DNA from: Mitsuaria sp. PDC51
GTDB taxonomy: Bacteria; Pseudomonadota; Gammaproteobacteria; Burkholderiales; Burkholderiaceae_C
Assembly: GCF_900113225.1 (NCBI RefSeq)
Contig: NZ_FOZE01000001.1
Span: forward strand, 2,046,001-2,110,000
Reading direction: 5' to 3'
Length of the DNA: 64,000 bases
Position 1 is the stretch's first letter, and each line of letters begins with the position of its first letter. Below the pieces are notes generated by a model, which made no database searches, was not told where the DNA came from, and saw only the letters and a list, made by a program, of their open reading frames with translations. Positions 24,305-33,137 of this stretch are shown here, one piece after another. The translations under genes were made by a program, and so were the position numbers.

Positions 24305-25398
24305 TGGATCGAGCGCGTTCTGAACTGCGCGTGGTCTCGGCGGGCGTCTGTTGCGCCCTGGGCCACGAACTTGCCGCCGCGGGGCCGGCTATTGCCGCCA
24401 ATCTCGATGCGTTCGGTACAGCCGGTTTTCTTACCGATACGGGAGTGCCCATCCCTGTCGCTGCGTTGCCCTCGGGGCGGGTGTGGGGTGTGTCGAGATT
24501 GGCACATTGGGCCGCTTGGGCCGTCCGGGACTGCCTTGTGAACGCATATCCCGGCCTTACGCAGGAGGGCCTGATTGGTATCGCCAGATCCTGCGCACTG
24601 CTGCTGCTTACGCCGACCGCGGAGGCGCTGGAGGATCGCGACATCACCGTCGACGGCCTACCCGAAGCGGTGGCCAATCTTTTGGGCTTGCAGTTCTCCA
24701 ATGCCACGCGCGTGCTGCCGTTTGGCGAAGCGGGCCTGAGCAGGGCCTTGGACCAAGCCGCGGCGCTACTGGAGCACGCACCAGAAGGACGTGTGCTGCT
24801 GGTGTCGGCGGACAGCCTCCTGGATGTGCAGTTGATAGAGCGGATGGTCGAGGAAGAACGTCTGCGGGTACCGGGCTCGGATCGCGATGGCTTCACGCCG
24901 GGCGAGGCCGCTGCGGCGGTGTTGTTGGAAAACCCATTGCGCCCCGGGCCTGCCGGGATCGTCGGCCAGGCCGATTTCCGATTGCTTGGCTGGGGGGGCG
25001 CGGAAGAAGCGGCCCGGTGGAACAACGGGCTTCCCAATCGGTCGCAGGGGCTGACAAGGGCTGTCCGTGCCGCCTTGGGAGCCGCGCATGTGACGATGGC
25101 CGATGTCGACTACCGTCTCTCGGACCAAAACGGTGAGACGTTCCTGGTGCGCGACGCCGCAAATGCGATGACGCGTCTGATGGCGGATGTCGATCCTGAT
25201 CGGTCGCCTGTGCTGATTACGCTGGCCGACAAAATTGGTGATGTGGGAGTCAGTGTCGGCGTGGTCGGAATTGCCTTGCTCCATTACCTTTCCAACCGGC
25301 CGGCGTTCTGTCCCGGACAGCTTGGTCTCATTCATCTCGCGCAGGACGATGGTCTGCGCTGCGCAATCGTCGTCGGCACCCTGCCGATGGCGGCTTGA
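24304..25398 (+). CDS. Ketosynthase/thiolase-fold protein without the catalytic Cys (T6SS module 1)
   Basis: 364 aa from the ATG overlapping the DUF2169 stop. The layout is that of a beta-ketoacyl synthase: an N-terminal half with RSCALLLLTPTAEALED, the segment TRVLPFGEAGLSRALDQAAAL leading to GRVLLVSADSLLD, then RDGFTPGEAAAAVLLEN, and a C-terminal half ending GDVGVSVGVVGIALLHYL. The nucleophile position (ACxSG in real ketosynthases) reads FGEAG, and no HGTGT-type His motif is seen (LSDQNGET instead). It is therefore probably non-catalytic, a scaffold or loading partner of the DUF2169 and PAAR-like proteins it is coupled to. A paralogue is at 38358. Confidence 0.75.
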   Translation: MDRARSELRVVSAGVCCALGHELAAAGPAIAANLDAFGTAGFLTDTGVPIPVAALPSGRVWGVSRLAHWAAWAVRDCLVNAYPGLTQEGLIGIARSCALLLLTPTAEALEDRDITVDGLPEAVANLLGLQFSNATRVLPFGEAGLSRALDQAAALLEHAPEGRVLLVSADSLLDVQLIERMVEEERLRVPGSDRDGFTPGEAAAAVLLENPLRPGPAGIVGQADFRLLGWGGAEEAARWNNGLPNRSQGLTRAVRAALGAAHVTMADVDYRLSDQNGETFLVRDAANAMTRLMADVDPDRSPVLITLADKIGDVGVSVGVVGIALLHYLSNRPAFCPGQLGLIHLAQDDGLRCAIVVGTLPMAA

Positions 25399-25407
25399 AG
25401 GAAGCAA

Positions 25408-25794
25408 ATGGACACGCGTGTCTTTGCAAACGGCTCGGAGGTCTGCTCCAAGGCTGCGGACGGAACGTCCCAGGTCGCCGTCGACCCGTGCTGGAGCCCA
25501 CCGGCGCCGAGCGCCGGTCCAGTCGTGATCGTCTATGCCAATACGGCCTTCTCCAACCAGTTGCAGAAGGGCAGCAGTACGGTTTTCATCTGCGGCACGC
25601 CGCTCGCCTTGCGCGACAAGTCCTTCCTGGCAAACAGCACTGGCAACGAGCCGGCGACGCAGCAGTTCGCCAAAGGCGTGTCGAGCGGCGTCATCAAAGG
25701 CAAGGCGTACTTCGTGGACTGGTCGCCAGACGTGAAAGTCGAGGGACTCAACGTGTGCCGGCATTTTGACCCGATGACTCACAACCACGGCTGA
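25408..25794 (+). CDS. PAAR-like DUF4150 spike-tip protein
   Basis: 128 aa, ATG at 25408 with AAGGAAG ahead. It contains the DUF4150 pattern: VFANGSEVCSKAADGTSQVA, DPCWSPPAPS, PVVIVYANTAFSN, GSSTVFICGTPLALRDKSFL, then GVSSGVIKGKAYFVDWSPDV. PAAR-like domains cap the VgrG tip and attach toxins, and here the toxin is the next gene, encoded as a separate polypeptide. The His/Cys near the end (NVCRHFDPMTHNHG) may bind the tip metal. Confidence 0.88.
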   Translation: MDTRVFANGSEVCSKAADGTSQVAVDPCWSPPAPSAGPVVIVYANTAFSNQLQKGSSTVFICGTPLALRDKSFLANSTGNEPATQQFAKGVSSGVIKGKAYFVDWSPDVKVEGLNVCRHFDPMTHNHG

Positions 25795-25811
25795 CGACGG
25801 AGCGACCGGGA

Positions 25812-26966
25812 ATGAGCGCCAACACGCCCACCACGTATTACAAGGATTCGTCCGCCGTCGCGGCCGCGTGCAAGAAGGACTTCGAGAAGATCGAAAAGGC
25901 CTGTGCGAAGGATGACGACACGAAGCCAAAGTCGCGGCCCACATTCAAGAAGCTGCTGGGATCGAAGTACAAGAATCACAGCGGAACGCTGAGCAAGGGC
26001 GGGACCGACAACAAGTCCTGGATGGCGGATCACTGCGATTTCCTGTGGATTCCGCCGGGGCCGAATTCGCATGATGAGTTTTTGAAGAAGCTGGACAGCT
26101 TGAAGGACGACTTGGCCGAGGTTGTCGACACGAAGCTAGCATCCGCGATGGACGCGGCGAAGGAGAAGCTCAAACAGGAAGCGATCGACATGGCCAAGAA
26201 GAAGGCCGGTCAATCTGCGGCGCGAGCAGGGACGAGGTGGTTTGTTGGCGCGAGCGGTGCCGCCGTAGGCGGTGTCGGAGGACTCGTGACCGAGGGAATT
26301 GCGACAGTCTGGAATCTTTGGGATATGGCGAGCACAGGCTGGGATGTCGCAAAGACCGGCTACAACGCCTATCAAGAACTCGGTGCCTTGGATGACATGG
26401 TGAAGGAGTTCAAGAGCGTTGGTAACGAACTGGAACGACTGGGCCAGCAGGCAAAGGCTGATCCGCAACGCGCGATCGCGGACTTCATGGCCGGCGCGGC
26501 GAAGCTCAATCCCTGCATGCGAGCCAGACGCTGCTCCCTGGTTCCTAAAGGGAAGGCTAACAACCTGTCGGGCGACGGCTGCTGCCCAGGCCAAACCGGA
26601 CATCACCTCATACCAGACGCGGCCGTCAAAGATGCCGGGTGCCCGGGTTATGACTACGAAGCCGCTCCAACAGTCTGTGCGGAGGGGACCGGCAACAGCC
26701 ATGGTGGGTCGCACCAGAGGCTCCACGATGTGCTGGATCGTCGAATGCGCGAACACAAGGAACGGCGCGGAACGAATCAGATCTCATACGCCGATTACCG
26801 GACACAGGCGATGATGGCGTTCTACGAGACATTTCCGGAGTCCGGTTGCAGCCGCAAATGCTTGCAAGCCCAACTCGACGCGCATTACAAGTGCTCCGGT
26901 AAGTCTCTCTCGGCCGCGTCCGGCAAGGGCGGCGGAGCGACAGGCGGAAATACTGGCAGCCGTTAA
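25812..26966 (+). CDS. T6SS nuclease effector, GHH-type HNH/Endonuclease VII toxin
   Basis: 384 aa. Residues 1-130 are a Lys-rich helical region, ~143-168 a Gly-rich hydrophobic stretch (VGASGAAVGGVGGLVTEGIA), and the C-terminal third a toxin domain with GHH at 263-265 (TGHHLIPDAAVK), then APTVCAEGTGNSHGGSHQRL with His297 and His301. This is the GHH/HNH nuclease-toxin pattern, so the likely action is cutting DNA in the target cell. Several Cys pairs (CC at 257-258, C277, C289) may bind zinc. It follows the PAAR-like gene directly and has no secretion signal. The tail after ~365 is a Gly/Ser-rich linker. Likely immunity candidates are the genes at 26974 and 29805. Confidence 0.78.
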   Translation: MSANTPTTYYKDSSAVAAACKKDFEKIEKACAKDDDTKPKSRPTFKKLLGSKYKNHSGTLSKGGTDNKSWMADHCDFLWIPPGPNSHDEFLKKLDSLKDDLAEVVDTKLASAMDAAKEKLKQEAIDMAKKKAGQSAARAGTRWFVGASGAAVGGVGGLVTEGIATVWNLWDMASTGWDVAKTGYNAYQELGALDDMVKEFKSVGNELERLGQQAKADPQRAIADFMAGAAKLNPCMRARRCSLVPKGKANNLSGDGCCPGQTGHHLIPDAAVKDAGCPGYDYEAAPTVCAEGTGNSHGGSHQRLHDVLDRRMREHKERRGTNQISYADYRTQAMMAFYETFPESGCSRKCLQAQLDAHYKCSGKSLSAASGKGGGATGGNTGSR

Positions 26967-26973
26967 GGAGAGT

Positions 26974-27951
26974 GTGTTGCTGCGAATTGAGGACTACAAG
27001 GCGTACTTCGAAGGGTTCGGCATCCGGGATGCAGTGCTACGGGACCGCAACATTCTGGTGTTCATTGCACTGCAGGATTGGGATGACGCCAAGCCAAGGC
27101 CTTTCGAGGAAGAACTGAAAACACGCTACATCTGCTATTTCCGCGACGAGGATCGATGGGGGGCAGATCATCTGGAGGGTTTTGCGGGATTGATGGCCGG
27201 GGCTTCGCTCAAGCCCTTATTCCAGAACGTCTGTGTGGATCGCTCCGGACAGGTATACGTCAAGGGTAGCGGCGCGTCCGAAACCGAGAGGAAGATCCCG
27301 GGTGGCATGGGACAAGGCCCCAAGCGTGGGAGCGTTCGCAATATCAAGCAATTGAACGGCTGGCTGTTTGGCTGCGGAAGCCCGCGTAGCCTGTTCAAGC
27401 GTACTGGCCGCGAGCACTGGGAGGAGGTCGGCCCTCTGCCGCCAGAAGGCCGCGGCGAAACCGGCTTCCAGGATTTCGACGGTTTCTCTGAATCCGATAT
27501 CTACGCGGCGGGTGGCAAAGGCGACGTTTGGCGCTATGACGGGACTGCATGGCACAAGATCGCCTTCCCATCCAACATGTGGATCGAATCGGTTTGCTGT
27601 GGCGAAGATGGGTATGTCTACATCGGCGCGCAGTCGGGTACGGTCTATCGCGGTCGCGGTGATCAGTGGATGATGATTCATCAAGGCGATCTGAGCTTGC
27701 CGTTCCGCGACATGGTCTGGTTCAAGGACCGCGTCTACGCGACGAACGACTACGGCCTCTGGGAGATACACGAAGGCCGGCTGCAGCCCAGCCAGGCCCC
27801 CATTGAGATCACCAACTGCGCGGGCAATCTTTCCGTCGCTGACGGAGTGATGCTGATGGCGGGCGCTTACGGCGCTGCGCTGCATGATGGTCAGTCGTGG
27901 TCACGCCTTTTCAGCATCGCCGAGCTGGCTCGCCAGGCCCAGGGCGGATGA
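26974..27951 (+). CDS. Repeat (beta-propeller-like) protein after the toxin, immunity candidate
   Basis: 325 aa. AAGGAG ends three bases before the GTG at 26974 and six before the TTG at 26977, so the latter may be the true start. From residue ~75 the protein has repeating blades of the type VDRSGQVYVKG, ESDIYAAGGKGDVWRYDGTAWHKI, GEDGYVYIGAQSGTVYRGRGDQW, and KDRVYATNDYGLWEIHEG. No enzyme motif or signal peptide is seen. A paralogue occupies the same place after the toxin of module 2 (40526). It may neutralise the nuclease in the cytoplasm, or be another structural part; the next gene overlaps by ATGA. Confidence 0.6.
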   Translation: MLLRIEDYKAYFEGFGIRDAVLRDRNILVFIALQDWDDAKPRPFEEELKTRYICYFRDEDRWGADHLEGFAGLMAGASLKPLFQNVCVDRSGQVYVKGSGASETERKIPGGMGQGPKRGSVRNIKQLNGWLFGCGSPRSLFKRTGREHWEEVGPLPPEGRGETGFQDFDGFSESDIYAAGGKGDVWRYDGTAWHKIAFPSNMWIESVCCGEDGYVYIGAQSGTVYRGRGDQWMMIHQGDLSLPFRDMVWFKDRVYATNDYGLWEIHEGRLQPSQAPIEITNCAGNLSVADGVMLMAGAYGAALHDGQSWSRLFSIAELARQAQGG

Positions 27952-29276
27952 GCACAGTGCTGCGTCTGGAGGAGCGGCCGCCGATCATCGCGGTGGTGGT
28001 GCGGCGTCACGTTGAGGACGCGGCGTTCTACTGGTCGCAACTCGATGGATCGATCGATTCGCCGCAGCTTGGCGCCGAACGGGCTTCGCAGTTCGCTGCC
28101 TTGCTCACCGCCCATCTCGAGGGCGTGCGAGCTGGGAAAGAAGCGGCAGCGGCGATGGCGCTGCAAGCGCTTGAGCGGTGGCGCAAGCCTGGAGAGGCTT
28201 TCGTCGCCTGCGTCGCGGCGCTGTCGCTGGAGGGGGAGGGACGCATCGCCGCGATCGAGGCAGTTCTTCGACAGGTCAGGCTCCGGCCGGATCTTCTGGT
28301 GCGCGGGGCCGTATCGGCGCTCGCCTGGGCATCACCAGCGGCGACCCGCCGATGGCTGGCCACAGTCACCGGCCTCTCCGACCCCGTAGACCTTGTCATC
28401 GCGTTGCGAGGCAGTGTCTTGATGCGAGGCACCGTCGCCGACCTTGAAGCCTTCGTTGTCCATGCTTCTCCTCACGTGCGTGCTGCCGCCTGTCGGTGTG
28501 CAGACGCCGCGATGATCCCGGCACTCCAACGCCTTTGCGCTGACGAAGCGCTCGCCGTGCGCGCGGAGAGTTGCATCGCGCTTGCCCGGCTTCTGGACGC
28601 CGAGGCGGACGAACACCGAATGGCTGCCGCATCGCGCCTCTGGCAATGCGTGGCCGAGCAGGTGGCCTATCGCGAGCGCGCCAGTGGATGGGATCTCGTT
28701 CAAGCCGATCGCCGATTGAATCGATGGGTCCGCCATCTGGCGCAGTTGGCGCCCATTGGGCATCCGGGAATGCGTGAGCTGGTGCAGCGTCTTCCCCCCC
28801 GGGTGGGACTGACAGCGATGCTTCACCATGGCGACATCGCGCTGCTCGATCTTGTTGTGCATCGCATGGCGGACGACGAACAGGCGCGCTGGGCTGGATG
28901 GGTCTGGCACTGTCTCACCGGCGTTGACCTGTTGGCTGAGGGACTGGCGCTCGACGAGCCGCCTTTGGACCTCGATGCACGTATGACGCCGGGACGCAGA
29001 GATGCGGACCTCGGGCTGGTGCTGCCGGATCGTGATCGGGTGGCAGCGCATCCGATGAACAGACTGCGGCTTGGTGATGGCAGACGAGCACTGCTGGGCC
29101 GCCCGGCGGGGGAACACGAACTCAAGCAGATCGTTGACCCCAAAGCCGACTTGCCGCAGGGGCTGCGATTTGTTGCGGCGAATGCCCTGAATCGAATCCA
29201 GTCCGAGGCGGAGTTGAACATCCGAGCGCGGCCCGACGTGCAGCGGTCGACGCTTCAATCCCTGGGAATCTCCTGA
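27948..29276 (+). CDS. TIGR02270-like T6SS-associated helical-repeat protein (module 1)
   Basis: 442 aa from the ATG overlapping the previous stop. The middle is a HEAT-like helical array (LVRGAVSALAWASPAATRRW, SPHVRAAACRCADAAMIPAL, ALAVRAESCIALARLL). The overall plan, an N-terminal helical region followed by repeats and a loose C-terminus, matches the TIGR02270 family, found in T6SS modules with DUF2169. Function unknown; a binding scaffold is plausible. The module 2 copy is at 35889. Confidence 0.7.
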   Translation: MSTVLRLEERPPIIAVVVRRHVEDAAFYWSQLDGSIDSPQLGAERASQFAALLTAHLEGVRAGKEAAAAMALQALERWRKPGEAFVACVAALSLEGEGRIAAIEAVLRQVRLRPDLLVRGAVSALAWASPAATRRWLATVTGLSDPVDLVIALRGSVLMRGTVADLEAFVVHASPHVRAAACRCADAAMIPALQRLCADEALAVRAESCIALARLLDAEADEHRMAAASRLWQCVAEQVAYRERASGWDLVQADRRLNRWVRHLAQLAPIGHPGMRELVQRLPPRVGLTAMLHHGDIALLDLVVHRMADDEQARWAGWVWHCLTGVDLLAEGLALDEPPLDLDARMTPGRRDADLGLVLPDRDRVAAHPMNRLRLGDGRRALLGRPAGEHELKQIVDPKADLPQGLRFVAANALNRIQSEAELNIRARPDVQRSTLQSLGIS

Positions 29277-29278
29277 GC

Positions 29279-29731
29279 ATGCCTGCGTTTGATCCTTGGA
29301 ACGATGCCGAGCTACTCGGCCGACACCTCGCACGGGAGGATGCTGAACTGCTCGTGGTGATCGGTGCGGAGGGCTGGTGTGAAAAATGCAAGCGCCTCCG
29401 CCCGGCGTTCGAGACGCTTTGTCAGGCGGGCATGCCGTCGCAAGTGGCGTGGATGTGGCTTGATCTGGAAGACCATCACGAGTTCCTTGGGGAATTCATT
29501 CCGCCGGATCTGCCCCTGTTGCTGCGCTGGCGAAAAGGATTCTGTGTCCAGGCGGCCGTGGTCGAAGACATTGCACTCGATGCGGCGCCGAACGAACGCG
29601 TCAAGCTGCGACCGATGCACATCGAAGGCACCGGGGTGAGCGATCCGAATCAGGGTGAAGCGGTGGAGCTGCCCGCACTCTGGGGGGAGTTCGTCGCGGA
29701 GACCTGGGCCGAGGGCTCGCCGAGTCGCTGA
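29279..29731 (+). CDS. Thioredoxin-like protein in the T6SS module
   Basis: 150 aa, starting two bases after the previous stop. It has a thioredoxin fold core (ELLVVIGAEGWCEKCKRLRP) with a CxxC active site, WCEKC, then VAWMWLDLEDH and a cis-Pro-like PPDLPLLLRW. No signal peptide, so it is cytosolic. Given the Cys-rich nuclease toxin upstream, a redox or folding role for the cargo is possible; this is inference. Module 2 lacks a copy. Confidence 0.7.
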   Translation: MPAFDPWNDAELLGRHLAREDAELLVVIGAEGWCEKCKRLRPAFETLCQAGMPSQVAWMWLDLEDHHEFLGEFIPPDLPLLLRWRKGFCVQAAVVEDIALDAAPNERVKLRPMHIEGTGVSDPNQGEAVELPALWGEFVAETWAEGSPSR

Positions 29732-29804
29732 TCTTGGCGCCGATCGTCTTGGCTTCGCCTGCGCGGCGCGGATTCCAGGTTCGGATTCAACGAAGGCACT
29801 CCAC

Positions 29805-30362
29805 ATGAGCTGGAAGCTGGCGTTCCCCTTCGCGCATGATTACCCCGTCATCACTCGTGCGGACATCCTCGCTTTCGAGGGACGCAATCAGCTGAAGCTG
29901 CCCGCCGACTATGCGGCGTATCTGCTGGCGCACCGAGGCTCTTCGCCGATGTTCCAGAACGAGGACGGACGATTCCGGGCTGTCGAGTTCGATGTGGATT
30001 GGGAAGGGAAGGCAGCCAAGAGCTACGGAGATCGGTGCGGTCTGGAGAGCACCTTCGGCATCTTCGAAGGCAAGGACATTGAATCGCCGTACAAGGGCGG
30101 ATGCGACCTGGACGACAACATCGTCTGGAACAGGCATCTCCATCCGCCGGGCCTGCTGCCGATCGGCATGGACGCCGGAAATTCGCTGTTCCTGCTGGGC
30201 GTTGAGGGGGAGTTGGCGGGGCAGGTCTTCTTCCTCTCGACCTTCCACATCCCGTGTCCCATGTCTTACGAACACATCGGTTTCATCGCCGACTCCTTCA
30301 CCGCCTTCCTTGCGGCCGCGCGCCCGATGCACCGCGACGACATCCCCGCGGCGCCTCCCTGA
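29805..30362 (+). CDS. SMI1/KNR4 (SUKH) family immunity-type protein
   Basis: 185 aa from the ATG at 29805. Typical SUKH features: PVITRADILAFEGRNQLKLP at the start, PADYAAYLLAHRGSSPMFQN, then LPIGMDAGNSLFLLGVEGE and QVFFLSTF. SUKH proteins are widespread immunity proteins against nuclease and other polymorphic toxins, so this is the best-supported immunity candidate for the GHH toxin at 25812, although four genes lie between. No signal peptide, consistent with protection in the cytoplasm. Confidence 0.8.
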   Translation: MSWKLAFPFAHDYPVITRADILAFEGRNQLKLPADYAAYLLAHRGSSPMFQNEDGRFRAVEFDVDWEGKAAKSYGDRCGLESTFGIFEGKDIESPYKGGCDLDDNIVWNRHLHPPGLLPIGMDAGNSLFLLGVEGELAGQVFFLSTFHIPCPMSYEHIGFIADSFTAFLAAARPMHRDDIPAAPP

Positions 30363-30503
30363 ACGAAGAAACCCACTGGTCCCGCCCCACGCCCTGGGGC
30401 AAGCTGGGCTTCGGCTTCGCCGAGCGCCGCGAGGACTGCCTGAGTTCCATCCTCATCGCCGGACCCGCCTGGTGAGCGCCGCGACGCGTTATCGTTCGCC
30501 TCC

Positions 30504-31031
30504 ATGACCGACACCCACGCCACCGCCCCCCTGTCGCTCCCCGAGCTCCCCCGCCTGCTCGGCCTCACCGAGGTCGACGCGCCGCTGATCGCCGCGATCC
30601 TCGCGCACACCACGCCCGCCGGCGCACCAGCGCCGACCGAGCTCTCCCAGAAGCGCAAGAAGGAGATCCGCGCCGGCTTCGTCCTGCTCAAGGAACTCGG
30701 CGTCGTGATGTCCTTCACCCCGCGTGAAACCCACGCCGTGGACTTCGGCGAGCCGCTGGGGCCCGGCACCCATGTGCTCAGCGCGCTTTTCTACTACCCC
30801 GAGGGCAGCGAGGAAGTCGAGCCCTATGCCGGCGACGCGCCGTTCGCATCGACACCGGTCGAGACCCGCGACCAGGCGCTCGCCGCCTACGGCACGCCGT
30901 CCGATGGCGAAGAGGAGGAGGGCATCGTCAAGTGGGAGCAGTGGCAGCTCGAGGACCGCGAGCTGACCGCCGACTACGCCGACGACGGCGCCGTGCTGAC
31001 CCTCACCGTCGCGTTGCCGCTGTCGCTCTGA
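30504..31031 (+). CDS. Hypothetical acidic protein, possibly immunity-type
   Basis: 175 aa, ATG at 30504. No family recognised. It is acidic, opens with SLPELPRLLGLTEVD, has a short basic helix (ELSQKRKKEIRAGF), and ends with a strand pattern ELTADYADDGAVLTLTVALP that recalls small immunity proteins. No signal peptide or membrane segment. It follows the SUKH gene by 141 bases and closes module 1. The intervening 30363-30475 region holds a short frame of unclear status. Confidence 0.55.
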   Translation: MTDTHATAPLSLPELPRLLGLTEVDAPLIAAILAHTTPAGAPAPTELSQKRKKEIRAGFVLLKELGVVMSFTPRETHAVDFGEPLGPGTHVLSALFYYPEGSEEVEPYAGDAPFASTPVETRDQALAAYGTPSDGEEEEGIVKWEQWQLEDRELTADYADDGAVLTLTVALPLSL

Positions 31032-31187
31032 CCCGCCGCGCGCGCCGCCCGGACTCGCCGCCGGAACGCGCCGCTGTGGCGAAGATGACAACGTAGTCAT
31101 ACCGCGTTACCCATTCTCACCAGCCCTTGCGGGCGAGGCTTCGACACTGCTGGCGTTCCCCGTCCCTCAACTTCATGGGCCAACGTC

Positions 31188-32918
<1,731 letters not shown>

Positions 32919-32927
32919 ACCCATCGA

Positions 32928-32960
32928 CCGGGCGGGGAGGGCGCGGCGTCGCCCGCCCGG
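32928..32960 (+). terminator. GC stem-loop after the cellulase gene
   Basis: CCGGGCGGG (32928-32936) and CCCGCCCGG (32952-32960) form a 9-bp perfect stem with a 15-base loop starting 10 bases after the stop. There is no T-run, so termination efficiency is uncertain. Confidence 0.4.
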
Positions 32961-33059
32961 CACCGTAGCGCGCGCCGCCGGCGGCGTCTGTGGCGTCACC
33001 CACACTGGTGACACGCCGTCGCCGGCTGATTCACCCCTTTACAAGGGCGCGTCGCGCGA

Positions 33060-33102
33060 ATGACTTTGGTCGCTTCCGGCGCTCCTCGCACCGGCCTACC
33101 GT
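33060..33102 (+). promoter_or_regulatory. T6SS promoter block upstream of vgrG2 (site 3 of 5)
   Basis: The most diverged site: ATGACTTTGG at 33060-33069, -35-like TTCCGG at 33074-33079, 17-base spacer, -10-like TACCGT at 33097-33102 within CCTACCGTG, identical in sequence and spacing to the vgrG1 site. A small inverted repeat CCCTT/AAGGG lies just upstream near 33035-33047. Confidence 0.5.
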
Positions 33103-33137
33103 GAAGCACCACTCCCCGGGTCCCCTCCGGTCCGCCC

